NCBI RefSeq assembly: GCF_041381155.1
Contig: NC_091143.1
Span: forward strand, 32,117,331 to 32,181,330
DNA from: Argopecten irradians
Taxonomy: Eukaryota; Mollusca; Bivalvia; Pectinida; Pectinidae
Direction of reading: 5' to 3'
Length of the DNA stretch: 64,000 nucleotides
In this document: in pieces, positions 11,001 through 23,100 of the stretch
Numbering within the stretch: the first letter of the stretch is position 1
Layout: each line of letters begins with the position of its first letter
Position numbers and translations under genes: made by a program
Notes under the pieces: model-generated
The model's input: only the letters and a program-made list of their open reading frames with translations
The model's database searches: none
Told to the model about the DNA's origin: nothing

Positions 11001-12121
11001 GGTCCGTTTAACGCGGCCTGACCCATTAGTCTTCACTCACATTACAGACGAAAAACCTGATGGATATTATCTGTCTTTATTGATCATTGCTTATGCATAT
11101 TTGTTTATTTGTGGAATTGAAGTCTTGAATAAAATCATAGCGGTAATGTTTGTGTTATATCAATAAACATTTAATACGTGTTAAATGAAAATACCGTTAA
11201 ATATGAATATTCACTTTGTGGAAACTTGTTGGTAGATTTAATTATGATTGCCTTTCAACCAAGAATATAAATCTTATATATCCTTGTTCCAGAGGTCAAC
11301 GACAACATAAACTACACATCAACATTTAAGTCAGGTCAATAAAATAAAAAGGAAATATTTTAAAAAGCAAAAGAAACAAAATTTGAGTTGTCGTTTTGTA
11401 ACTATTTGTTATATTTTTAACATATACTAAGAATTCACATTTTTAACAGACAGCAAAACCACGTATTATATACAAGATATGTGAAAACTATATTTTTTGT
11501 TTTGCTCTCTTATGTCTAATGTACCGTTCTAATCACGTGTTGTTTTTGGTTTATCAAATAGAAATCGATATCAAAATAAGATAATAAAAACAATGATAAA
11601 TAATTAAAGCATTTTAGCATAAAATTTGATTTTAGCATTTGATATTCATATAAGCAAAATTTTATATGTATGTATTTTTGCTTGGGATATTTGAATTTCA
11701 TGAAGAAATAATAAGCAAAATCATTCAAACGGCTGATGGATTATTTTTGAAAGGAAAATGGAAATAATCTCCAAAGTAATATTTATGTCAGAAAATAAAA
11801 AAAAAAAAAAAAAACTCTTCATTTGAAATAAGTCCAAAGTTAGAAAATAATAAAGTAGTTTTTTTCTGAAAGATAAGAAATCACTAACCTATATACAGAT
11901 TTATGGTTGTGCCGAAGCTAAATGGATCATAAATCTATAAAGCTTTTATTTTATTATTTATATTCTTAAAGAAATCATGCAGTCATATTCTTTATTACCC
12001 TCTCCTTATGAAAATTTACAACATCTCATTACAGTTTTATATCGCATGCTTATATATTATTTCAGATATAAAATGTACCGTTTTATTAGCTTCCTTATGT
12101 ATCATTATTTGCATGGTGTAT
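11001..12121. other. No gene recognised
   Basis: Very AT-rich with a poly(A) run near 11798-11813. Confidence 0.4.
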
Positions 12122-12147
12122 CACACACACACACACACACACACAAA

Positions 12148-12194
<47 letters not shown>

Positions 12195-12196
12195 AA
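12122..12196 (+). repeat. Compound microsatellite (CA)n-(AAAT)n
   Basis: About twelve CA units followed directly by about a dozen four-base ATAA units. A likely polymorphic locus. A shorter (CAA)n run lies near 12828-12850. Confidence 0.9.
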
Positions 12197-15100
12197 TAAG
12201 AAAATAAAAAAAAACATTTACTTTTCAAAAATAAGTGTAACGCACAACATATCAATCGGATTATGGAAACCAATATAGATCAATACATACAACCTAAATG
12301 CAAAAACAACTGATTAGATAAAGCTATAATAAAGGAGTTTAAAATATGATATTGAGATATACAATAACAAATACAATATGATTGTAATTATTAGTTTTAA
12401 TGCAAAGAGATTGATATACAACGATATCGCAGTATAAAGGTAGGGATGATATTAAACAGAAAGTGGGAGATAATACAGAAATACCAATACAGCGTCCATA
12501 AGCGTCAAACTGCTAAAATTAAAATGCAACAAACATAACATCAAAAGAATATGGACAGGTAAGGAAAGGGTATGAAATAATGTCTATATCAAATTAATTA
12601 TTTATGAATTCATTTTTAGAGATCAAATCAGTCTACATCGAGGATATGATAAATAAATAACGATAAAGAAATTAAACAAATGCAAAATGTACATGTAATG
12701 CATTTAAATGATAGTTATAAAATATATTATGTGAAATACACGTATAAAATGATAAAATGATTTCATAAAAATAAACATATGTGTTGAAAATATTAAAAAA
12801 AAAATATTTCGCAAGGTAAATAAAAAAACAACAACAACAACAACAACAGAAACAAAAAACAAACAAAACAATAACAATTATAAGACTGCAATTTTTAAAA
12901 GAGATAGTTGTTAGCAAAGTATTTGAAGAATCATTACAGGAAGATGGTGAAATGTCGAATGGTGTAAAATCATTAAAAAAACTTTTGCGATATCGAAATT
13001 CAAAGGTTAAATATGGAATATTAAAAATAAATGTTAATTACCTTGATAAATAAGATCATAAATAATACAATAAATTAGTAAATCAGAATCAAAATAGAAA
13101 ACATCAATTTTCCTAACATGGATATTATTTAACAATGTACTTCCAAAATGGCTTCCAATAAATATATACGCATTTCATATGTTATGCCAAGATATAAACT
13201 CAATAACATATTACTACATCTATGTTGAAGCGAAAATGACTTTAAAATGAATTTCATACAAGCCTATTTACACAAGCAACATTTGAAAACAATGAAATAG
13301 TGTATATATAGTTTTTTGTTTCCGCCTGGAGTTTCGTCGCTTATAGCTACGGCAAACCTCAAACACACGAAATGAAATTAAAAAAAACTAAATTATTAAT
13401 AAACCACATAACCACGTATAGTCAGGGTTGTTTTTTACACTAAGTCATTAAATCTGAGCTTTGTTATGTACTTTTTGAACCTGTCGCAGTGTTCGTTCCG
13501 CATGAGCGATTTTTTTCACCGAGATCTGCAACACAATCCACTAAATTGCTGTTTGTCGGTATGATATATGTAAAGCGCCTGACTGGTGACCAGCTTTTCC
13601 ATTGATAAAATTCAGACATATACCACCCATGACTTTAGTCTGTAGCTTTACCCATTTATCCCCTCCTTGTGAAATGCACGTATCCAGAAAGGAATTTCCC
13701 GCGGAAGTTCATGTCGGTTGTGCGCAGCTGAATGTGAGCTGATGCAGGTGATTATTTAAATGCTGAAACATAGATAAATCAATAAAAATGTGTATGCAGA
13801 ATCTTACTTAAAGTCTTTTACTGAGATATTCATCATCTGATTCAAAATAGCATGCATTTATGAATGAAAAAAAATCAAATAGAAAAACGAAGCTTAAATG
13901 ATACCCTGGGCAATGAATAACACATCTACAACAAAATTACAGTAATAGTTTTCAAAAATAAAAAAGTGAAAGCCCCTGTTAGGAGCCCCAATGTGGGAAC
14001 CCTGTGACCGGCACCGTGTCGGTGTAGGAAAGGAATGGAAAACATTTTATTTCACACGAACTCGACACGACATTTTATGAATGAAATGTCTCGTGCTATA
14101 CTAGATGGTATCTTTCGGAAAGTTCATAAATATTATATTAACCGCCTGTGAGTTTTCATTCAGAAATTTCCTCTTCAGATCAATCAAACTCCGTGGTTCG
14201 TATGAAAGATTCAGTGCTCTGATGTTGTCGTTCTCCGGGGAAATAAAACACATAGGATATTATGCATATCGTATTTCTCGGTCGCTTGGTACTTTCCACT
14301 TTATGAAACGTATACACACAGAACCATGTATATTATATGAATAAACATAAACAAATTTCTTATATGCAGCTAAGGGACTTCTCCCAAGATTTAAATACCC
14401 TTTTCATGTCATTTGCCAAATTCAAACAAATGAAGCAATACCTGTTAAGTCTAAATTTAAAAAAAGTACATTTACACTTCATTATTGTACAGTATTCATA
14501 ATGTTAATTCTCTGCAGTTTTTTATGAATACAATGACGCACTGATGTGTTTAAGACTACTAGAATGAGTTTGATATGCAGACAACATTTTCGTCAATATG
14601 CTGATATAAGGATACTTTTCGGAGGTGCATAATTCGGTAAAAGAATCAGGGGTTTAAACAAGTAAAATATGATGACATTTAATATCACAAGGAATTCAAT
14701 GTTCAGACCTTAATCCATTAAACTAGTCGTTGCTCTTTCTGACCTAAATTTGTTTCTTAAAGACCACCCCCTCCCAAAGAAAATCGTAAGGTGGATAGAT
14801 CACCAATACAACTTCATAACGCTATCTATCGAATGCTTAGCACATAATTAAGCGCAGTTTTTTTCGTTAAAAATGGCAATGAGTCTCGATATGGCAAGCG
14901 TCCTATTTCTGGAAATGTTTTTTTCTCTTAATCAGTTACCGGGAGAAATTTAATTTCATGTCAGAACTCTATTGCATATAATGTTATATAATACATGTAA
15001 GTATTTGTCGACAAGTAAATCGCAAAGATATATTTTCCTCAAACAGTGAAAAGTATATTCTTAACATAATTAAGATTTCAACAAATTCGCGAATCAAAAA

Positions 15101-16640
15101 CAAACCTGCAATAATCGGTTTGAGGTACAGCAAACGGACCGAAAACGTCTTTCTATACGACAAAGTTAAAATGAAAATAGGAAAACCAGTCACCCGAATC
15201 TAAAAATGACAAGTGCCAAAAGCTTCGTCCTTTTCAGACTCTTTGAATTAGCAGAAACCTCAATCAAACATCAGGTAGGTACGGCAATGTCGAAGCAGGT
15301 ACCATAAACAACGATGATAAGGTAAACGAAAATAAATTCTCCTTAGTTTAGTCACCTCTTACCTTTACACTGGATCCTATTTGCATGAAGTCATATTTTT
15401 TACAGTCCAATACAACTACTTCAACATTGTACGGAATATTTACATTGTTGTTTATTTTCCCTTACCATAAATAAGCTTTAATTATGTTCTTGAAACCTTT
15501 GACAGTGTAAATGCTTTGTGAATTTGTCGGGTCACGTTTCCTTTCTTTTTTAAATGCGATAGCTACTATGACTCCCCCTCCCCCATTAATATCACTTTCT
15601 GAATTTTATCTGATGACTATTGTCAACCTGAATTTGTTATACTCTTCCAAAACATCGAGACTGTCCTTACATGACTCTGGCTGTTAACGTTGATTTAATC
15701 AAACAAACAAACCTTCCAAGCAAACCAAAATTACGATGATATTTTGCCATGTTCAGTTTTAACATACCCCCAATTTTGGTTTATATTAAAATTATGTCAA
15801 TGGTGATAAAGATACATAATGTATTAGATTAATTAATATATGCAAAACAGCGTAAATATAATGAGCATGTTGTGTATCAGTTATGTGGTCCCATACTTAT
15901 GACTTATTGGTGAAACGACAGTTAACATAAAATTCGCTTTAGACAATATTCATACGAAATTGTCTAAGACTGACAAAAATACAGAATTAATGTGAGGATA
16001 CAGATATTTATTTCACCCATTAGGATAGAAATGTCTTGTATCGATACAAATGTTAATGTTTGTTACAAAACCGATGCGAATAAACTCGTGTTGTAGTAGT
16101 GGCAAAACTTTGTGATTTTATTGAATGTGAAGTGATTTGTTGTAAAAGGTGTACATGTGATGTAAGCATCAAATATACAGTGATCGAACGTTCTAATGGT
16201 TTATCGCAAAGTGCATTTTGTCAAGTCATTTTTTCAATAATAAAGTCATAACAAACACACAAACTAGATCACATCTTTACTGACAAATAAAAACTACATA
16301 AAGAGCAGTTGAAGCTAGATTTATGGCACATTTCTCTTTAATAAAAATATACGTTTGAATAATTGAGAAAGACACTCCTGCGTAAACAACAGTAGCAGAT
16401 GTCTTTTGTACTTTGTGAACAGAGACACGTGAGAACTGCGATCAAATGTGGTTAGGTTGTTTTCCATTTAGGATATTGATAATGAGATGCATTAAAGATT
16501 ACCACAATTTTACATAAAAATGTTTAACAAGGTTGAATATATCAATTTTTTACTTACGTAAAACACAGGTGTATGCGAGTATTTCTTGTCTTAATTTCAT
16601 GATGAATATTCTATCAGTTACATTAAGAATAACATCCCAA
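12197..16640. other. AT-rich region with only weak exon signals
   Basis: No clear gene. Two weak splice-bounded candidates (plus 15238-15274; minus 15363-15460) are described under findings. A SINE-1 3' end lies at 15658-15713. Confidence 0.35.
15658..15713 (+). mobile_element. SINE-1 3' end fragment
   Basis: Short match to the tail: CTGTCCTTACATGACTCTGG, CTGTTAACGTTG, then AATCAAACAAACAAAC. Confidence 0.55.
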
Positions 16641-17735
16641 TAAACACTTCTACCACCGACGGCACTACCACAAACTCTACCGCAATCGCCACCAGTCATG
16701 GCAATACTACCATCACAAGCGATCACCGTCAGCAGCACCGCCGTCAACACCGTCAATAGCACCACCGTCAGCAGCACCGCCGTCAACACCGTCAATACCA
16801 CCACCGTCAACAGCACCACCGTCAGCAGCACCACCGTCAGCAGCACCAACGTCAACAGCACCACCGTCAGCAGCACCAACGTCAACACCGTCAATAGCAC
16901 CACCGTCAGCAGCACCAACGTCAGCAGCACCCGTCAACAGCACCACCGTCAGCAGCACCAACGTCAACACCGTCAATAGCACCACCGTCAACAGCACCAT
17001 CGTCAGCAGCGTCAACAGCACCACCGTCAGCAGCACCAACGTCAACACCGTCAACAGCACCACCGTCAGCAGCACCAACGTCAACACCGTCAACAGCACC
17101 ACCGTCAACAGCACGTCAATAGCACCACCGTCAACACCGTCAATAGCACCACCGTCAACAGCACCACCGTCAACAGCACCAACGTCAATAGCACCACCGT
17201 CAACACCGTCAATAGCACCACCGTCAACACCGTCATCACCACCACCGTCAACACAACCAATACATTCCCATCACCAGCACTCACAACAATACTACAACCG
17301 CAAGTGCCACTATTACTTTTGTCATCAGCACCACCAATACAATCAAACCATTACCTCCACCGGTACCAAGAACAACAATACCACCATGACAAGGGCCACC
17401 ATCTCCAGCACAATAAGCTCACCTGTCACCACCATTACCACCACAGGCACCACCGCTGCCACCACTGCTGGCACAACCACCATCACAACAATAAACTTGT
17501 CTGCCACCTTCACCATCACCTCTGCCATAGCCACCACCACTACCATCATCATCGCCGGTACCACACCACCATGACCACCACCTTGACCGCTACCACCGCA
17601 TTAACCACAACCACATCAACATCACTACCTAGCTACACCACCACAAGCTTCATTAATAATTGGGACACCCACACAACCATCACAGCCACCACCTTCCACC
17701 ATTCAACAATCAACACTATATCACTACCATAGGTT
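16640..17735 (+). repeat. Strand-asymmetric minisatellite and CACCA-rich low-complexity block
   Basis: From about 16720 to 17250 the sequence is a mosaic of 12-15-base units of the type GTCAGCAGCACCACC / GTCAACACCGTCAATAGC; from 17250 to 17735 it becomes CACCA/CATCA-rich with almost no G on the plus strand. Because unit lengths are multiples of three, several frames stay open on both strands. The plus frame reads Ser/Thr/Val/Asn repeats (STTVSSTNVNTVN) preceded by a Pro-rich piece; a later plus frame is Thr- or His-rich. The minus frames read LLTVV or GAADGGAVDG repeats. A minus frame leaves the repeat through non-repeat sequence and ends next to a TTAC|gtaagt donor at 16558. It could be a mucin-like or Asp/Gly/Ala-rich secreted-protein exon, or only a VNTR; the sequence does not decide. 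Confidence 0.75.
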
Positions 17736-18069
17736 ATACTATTTTCGTCTATTGATGCTTCAATAATGTTCATTTATATTATCAAAAATTCTGTATATGT
17801 TACATCCTCATGCATACCCAAAATGAGTGTTGATGTCAACAGACATATTTAGTGCAACCGGATATATTACAAAACTGCATTATAATTATATCCTCCTTAT
17901 AATGAAATACTGTAACAACCCTGTTAATATATATATGGCCTTGGAGGTTGTATACAAGTTTATCAAATAACAATAACAAGACTATACTATACGTTATCGT
18001 TCCATTGTTCAAAACAAGCCTATTTGGTAGTGAGAAATGTTTGGTGTACATAAAAGGAAATGTAAGATT

Positions 18070-18362
18070 TGTTTTGATGTTCCAAATAATTCTATAAAAG
18101 TAATTGAAAATGTCAATAAAAATCTATTGTACTTAAAAGTAGTTATTGCATTGTTGTCCCGTGTATACTACCAAGGTGAAAAGACTGAATAATCTTAATT
18201 ACCTAAAACTTGTTTTAATGTTACAAATAAATATATTATAAAAGTTTGGTATTGAAAAATGTCAATTAAAAAATATATTGTACTTGAAAGTAGTCATTGC
18301 ATTGTTGTTCCGTGTATATTATCAAGGTGAAAACACTGAATAATCTTAATTGCCTAAAACAT
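18070..18362. repeat. Two-copy tandem duplication, period about 150 bp
   Basis: The block with TTGCATTGTTGTCCCGTGTA, CCAAGGTGAAAAGACTGAAT and AATCTTAATTACCTAAAAC recurs about 151 bases later with modest divergence. Confidence 0.8.
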
Positions 18363-18450
18363 ACGTAATGTGAACTATTGTAAGTAAGAAATTTGTGGGG
18401 TACACATTAAACAATGAGTTTCAATTTTTCTGTATGTGATTAAAGTAATA

Positions 18451-18544
18451 CTACTCAACAGATCGTACGGAACGAACTCCAAACCGCACAGTAACAAGTA
18501 CGCCGGGATCACCGAGGTCAACGTCAGGCGAGATGAATGGATAC
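18451..18544 (-). CDS. Candidate terminal coding exon
   Basis: A GC-rich island on the minus strand. After AAAGATAG, one leftover base and 30 codons run to a TAG at 18451-18453. The product is YPFISPDVDLGDPGVLVTVR plus FGVRSVRSVE. Base composition is much higher in GC than its flanks, and the peptide looks protein-like. The acceptor lacks a good pyrimidine tract, and the opposite minus frame (hydrophobic, 18375-18563) is also open, so this is tentative. Family unknown. Confidence 0.25.
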
Positions 18545-19289
18545 CTATCTTTAAAAATGTCACGTAAATGTTTTTGTGGTCAGTAATGAGATAGGGATAT
18601 ATAATAATAATGTAGATTTAACTGTCTATTCATATGAATATGATAATTGTTAGCGCGGGAACTGTGGTTTTAAACATATACATATGTACTGTTCATTCAT
18701 TTAACTAACATGCTGTTTCATTGGCTTAGAAATATTGAAAGCGTTTTTATTAATCAAAGGATAACAATAAATCAATAAATAAATTGATTGAGTTTCCTTT
18801 AGGTTGTTGTATTTTTTCTATATTATTCAGGTAATTAAAACATACAAGCTGTGTTTCAAAACACATTCAAAATAAAATTGCCATTAGAAACGAACCCTGC
18901 TGATTACCATCTATAATTGTCTTATTGCAATATCTGTATTGCACGAACAGATAACAACGAACATTATAGAGAGCTATTGCCGGTTGTTTTCGTGACTGAA
19001 AATGGGTTTTTGAATTAAAAACGATAAAGTTTTAATATTCATTATAATTTTCAATCATAATGTGCATAAATTAGCCATTATCTTTTATTTATAGGATGAC
19101 TTTTCTACGACCAATAATATCGCGCGAAGTGACCAGTTATACGGTATTAAAAGACAATCTGCAAAACTATCTTAAACATTTTTTTTCCGTTCATTCACAT
19201 TCAGTTTGAGTTCATTTGAAATAAACTAATTCTGACGTCATAATAAATCATGATGATTATCTCGAAGGAGACTGGAACAATTGTTTTAG

Positions 19290-19491
19290 CCTGTTTAAAA
19301 ACTGTTCTGGATCAACTAACTTAGCAATTTGCTATGTATTCTGTTCGCAACCCCGATATCTGTGTCCAGTATCGTATTGCAATATGTTCAACCACAGAGA
19401 TCCCGCCAACTGCCGTGCTGTTTGCGGGGTGACTGACTTTTCGAAAATTATGGTCTGTACATATTTCCGGAAGAAGGAAGGGCTTGCTTGA
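19290..19491 (+). CDS. Candidate terminal exon of a cysteine-rich protein
   Basis: After the acceptor-like AATTGTTTTAG (AG at 19288-19289), one leftover base and 66 codons run to TGA at 19489-19491. The peptide contains LFKNCSGSTNLAICYVFC, SQPRYLCPVSYC, NMFNHRDPANCRAVC and GVTDFSKIMVCTYF: eight cysteines within about 52 residues with spacing C-x8-C-x3-C-x6-C-x4-C-x10-C-x3-C-x10-C. The frame also stays open upstream to about 19230 (…EGDWNNCFS…), so the exon may start earlier. Such dense, evenly spaced cysteines are rare by chance in AT-rich DNA and suggest a disulfide-rich extracellular domain. I do not recognise the family. No upstream signal-peptide exon was found, and no clear AATAAA follows closely. 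Confidence 0.4.
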
Positions 19492-19520
19492 AGGGCGGAG
19501 AAGATAACTGTTATGTTCCA

Positions 19521-20240
19521 TTTTTGACTTTACGTGCTAACCCGATAATTCCCGTTGATCTTTATCCAGCTTAAAAGCATTCAGGAAAATTACAACAAAA
19601 ACTTGCATCTAATCCTCAGACGAATTGACAGAACATACTTCGACTTGTTCAAAAACAATCTACAACAGTGGTGGGCACATAGCTTATTATCTGTATGTTT
19701 GGTGCATACGTATTTGTTACATTCCACGGAAATTTGGCAAATCCACAAAGGATTGATTTTTTTTATTAATGGCTTTAAAACTTGTATTGAACAAATGCTG
19801 CCCACGTATTTCTATTTAAACTGTTGGAATTATCTACCCCACGCTGTCGTATTATCATATAACAAGCAAAACAAACCAAAGGGTAGTCACCAAATAGGTA
19901 TGAATGAAAATAGTTTTTATCAGGGGTCAAGGTCACACGTATATTGAACGGTCTGGTATCGAACGTATGTTATCTCAGAGCTTACCGAGATAGTACAGAA
20001 GGATACTATGGCCCGATACATAGACACTGTGACATGTGCGAGTTTGTATTCACTACATTTTTATAGGGTCAACGATCGCTATTAGATCTCCCTACCAATT
20101 ACGGCCCATTTCCTTAAGTATGCATTTTCGATTAAGCAATTCGTTTGTTAATTTGAGAAAAAATATACACGATTTTTGTTTTGTACTTCTTTCATTTTGT
20201 CAAGAATCTAATTTTCGTTTAACTTGTCCAATCTGTAAGA
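19521..20240. other. No gene recognised
   Basis: A 130-codon plus-strand ORF at 19555-19947 has no domain or start context I can support; it may be chance. Confidence 0.35.
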
Positions 20241-20244
20241 AAAA

Positions 20245-20600
20245 TATGCTCCACCGCTGACAAATGGTATTTTTTCACTGTCAAAAACAGGAGCAAACGA
20301 TTTAGTATTTTTCTTCAGTAGCAAAAGTTACTTATTTTACACCATTACCTCTTTTGAAAAGTTTGAGCTTCTGATTTTAATTCAAGTTAAAATTACAAAA
20401 ATATAATTAATTGCATCCCGAAAAAATTCCGCGGCACTATATCCTATATGGAATGAAGTCCTGATTGCGCATGCACCAAAGACAAAATAAATTATTTTAT
20501 ATTACTTTTTCTGTTAATTAGCCATATATATACACTTTTAAACACCAATTATTGTTCAAGTGATGAATATCATTTATGCTCTGTCGGCGGTGGAGCATCT
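20245..20600 (+). mobile_element. PIF/Harbinger-like MITE (AGATGCTCCACCG termini), copy 1
   Basis: The TIRs are ATGCTCCACCGCTGACA and TGTCGGCGGTGGAGCAT. The internal sequence matches the copies at 36881, 41155 and 47640. The left end lacks the usual TAAAGA and is instead joined to a flank copy: AACTTGTCCAATCTGTAAG occurs on both sides, as a direct repeat of about 30 bp. Confidence 0.75.
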
Positions 20601-21221
20601 TTAACTTGTCCAATCTGTAAGAAAATATGCTATTTTGCCAATATATTCATTCCTTCATTTGAAAAAAATATGTTTCAATGAATTGATATGAGATATTATT
20701 TTCCATGAGACCAACATTGAACAAATCGCCCACCCCACAAAGGTAAAATATTCTGTTTGATCTTCTCTAATAATCCCATTAAATATTTGATATTTAAATC
20801 ATTTTTATTTGAATAAAAGTATTCCTTCTTTTCCAATAGACACCAGAGGGAAATATAGAATAAAGAGAGGGGGTCATTGTGATGTATTTACTACTTTGAC
20901 CAGATGATAACTTTAACTCTAAGGTCATGATCAGTAGTATTTTGGGAAGTAGACTTGTCAGTTGCAAAAAGCATTTTTGTTCTTCATGTAACATAGTCAA
21001 GATTCTAATCAAGCAAACACTGGTATTATGAGCAGTTAAATGCTAAAAATTAATTTATACTAAAGATAAAAGTGTGATTCACAAAAACACATGAAAAGAT
21101 CATGCATCTGTTGCAGTAGAATGTAGCATGATTATGGGTCTTCCGTTCTTTTACCAAACACGGATACCAATGAATCAAAAAAGATTGAAGATATTTCAAA
21201 ATGCAATTTGTTTATCTACAG
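20601..21221. other. No gene recognised; upstream intron of the TM exon
   Basis: AT-rich. A minus-strand ORF at 20794-21012 has no supporting context. Confidence 0.35.
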
Positions 21222-21331
21222 AATGTGTATGGTTTATTCCTTTTGCATGATTATTTTGCTATATAAGACTTTCTTTATTAGAAGAAAACATCAGGACATT
21301 CGCAGGGCTAACGTATCACCAGATATTCAAG
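21222..21331 (+). CDS. Transmembrane plus cytoplasmic stop-transfer exon
   Basis: A 110-base plus-strand exon between acceptor AATTTGTTTATCTACAG and strong donor ATTCAAG|gtaagaaag, with one leftover base at each end (symmetric, phase 2 in and phase 1 out). It encodes MCMVYSFCMIILLYKTFFI followed by RRKHQDIRRANVSPDIQ: one hydrophobic helix of about 19 residues, then a strongly basic juxtamembrane segment. That is the usual layout of a type I membrane protein exon, with ectodomain exons upstream and cytoplasmic exons downstream on the plus strand. A smaller internal acceptor (CTTTCTTTATTAG) could shorten it. The family cannot be told from this piece. Candidate partners on the same strand are the terminal exon at 27654-27959 and the Thr/Ser-rich block at 16640-17735, both unproven. 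Confidence 0.5.
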
Positions 21332-21602
21332 GTAAGAAAGATAATATGTCCACCAAACTTTCTTACTTTGTATTAATTTTGTCACTGAAAAGATCAACTT
21401 CATCTTATTATATTCATACATGTTTCGTTAATGACATTACGGTATTCGATATATACGATTGTTCAAGGAAGTAAAATGATTAGTCGTTTTCAACGAATGA
21501 GTGTTCAATGTCTTATAGAAAAGATTTCACTGTGCCAATCAAAGCCAAATCCAGTTCAATATTGAAATAATATCTGAATTGATATAAGCCACTAGTATTT
21601 TT

Positions 21603-21852
21603 TTGTTTGTTTGTTTGTTTGATTAATTAACGTCCTATTAACAGCTATAGTAATGTAAGGACGGCCTCCCATGTATGCGGTGTGTTGCGTGTATGTTGTG
21701 CGAGGTGCGTGTTTTGGGAGACTGCGGTAAATTTATGTTATGTCTTCTTGTATAGTGGAACTATTGCCCTTTTTATAGTGCTATATCACTGAAGCATGCC
21801 GCCGAAGACACCAAGCAACATACCCCACCCGGTCACATTATACTGACAACGG
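21603..21852 (-). mobile_element. SINE-1, minus orientation, 3' half
   Basis: A clean copy from the tail (GTTTGTTTGATTAATTAACG, TCCTATTAACAGC) through CATGTATGCGGTGTGTTGCG and GAAGCATGCCGCCGAAGACA to CACATTATACTGACAACGG. High similarity to the copies at 40559 and 60567 suggests recent activity. Confidence 0.85.
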
Positions 21853-22926
21853 ATAATAGTACATTCAATGACTAATCTTTTAATCAATAATTAAGCAAAT
21901 GATTGGGAAATTAAGGCATATGATAATCACAATTTGGCTAGATGCAAGAAACTGTAAACATATAGCACTGCATTGTATTATCCTGTATCAATGGTAATAA
22001 AGGCGACTAAATATTGATTTATTTACGAAAATGTGAATAAAATCATCCATGCATTCAGATGGCGATTATACATTTGATGGATTTGTAGTCTTTCAGCATA
22101 ATAGGGAGCTGGAGGTTACCTAGAAAACCGGCTTCATAATCATTATATTTAGTACCTGAAGAATGTTAATTCGTAAGAGTAACTTCCCCTGAAATGCTAA
22201 ACTTACTTTTTATGTTAATGTCAATTAATCGCACTTTCTTTTAATTAACATTTTATTTTAACTTTATGGCAGCACAGAACAGTGTATCGGTTGCGCACGA
22301 ACAGATGACATCACTATACTTTAATATGTTTAAGACCGCACAGTTCAACCCTGACATATAAGAAAAAAATATACGACTATAAGATGTACATAATGATGGT
22401 TCGGTCTTATTCAATTATCATGTAAACATTGATTATCGTCACAATTTCACTTAATTTACTAATTATTTTATATCATCACTGACATTTTACTTAATTATTT
22501 ACATATTTAATTATTTGCAAGACATTATTATTTTAAATAAAGTTATATCTTGTCTTGAAATGTATAGGAAACGAAAAAAGAAATAAGTAATGGAGAAAAT
22601 AAATAAAAAAAATCAATTTTTATGTTTGCTAAGAAGTTGTTTTTTATTTGAATAATTTACGATATGACAGGTAATTATGTAAAAAAAATGTTTATTCCGA
22701 AATTTCGTGTTATAATGCTTATTTACCTTTTATGCAATAATGCATCATATATAATAGAGGATGTACGCAGTTGCGCAATGTAATCTATCCCATACATTAC
22801 CATGAGTATTTCTGATATAAACAAATTAAAGTGATTATAGTGATTATATAAACATAGAAGATTACATCTTAATACGCGTCGTTATACCTAGAAATCGGTG
22901 ATACAATATACTATGTTAAAACTTAC
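21853..22926. other. No gene recognised
   Basis: AT-rich; nothing with splice-site support. Confidence 0.4.
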
Positions 22927-23100
22927 CTGTAGATTACCTGTGCGTGGTTGTGAACGGGTCACCTTGACTTATCCCCCGCCAAATCACGTGATAAGACGCT
23001 GACAGGCATTTATCAGTCTTGAGCTTTGGCGTATGGGTGACACAGCATTTAACTATCCCACCTTTCGATATCAAGGGTTGTACTCATTCCCCTAGCTTAG
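22927..23100 (-). promoter_or_regulatory. Candidate promoter and untranslated first exon, minus strand
   Basis: A GC-richer island ends in a near-perfect donor (CTACAG|gtaagtttta) at 22927. Upstream on the minus strand are an E-box (ATCACGTGAT), a GGCGGGG box, GATA-type CTTATC/GATAAG sites and a second CACGTG. No ATG frame reaches the donor, so it would be a 5' UTR exon. Inference only; there is no known partner exon. Confidence 0.25.

Noticed and set aside
16550-17114. Long minus-strand ORFs of LLTVV and GAADGG repeats
   Set aside because: Any stop-free 12-15-bp unit gives open frames on both strands; not called as proteins without other evidence.
19656-19812. hAT-like ends CAGTGGTGGGCA and TGCCCAC
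   Set aside because: The inverted match is only seven to eight bases with no clear 8-bp target duplication.
19555-19947. 130-codon plus-strand ORF, the longest outside repeats
   Set aside because: No start context, splice site or recognisable domain; one such ORF is expected by chance in 64 kb on six frames.
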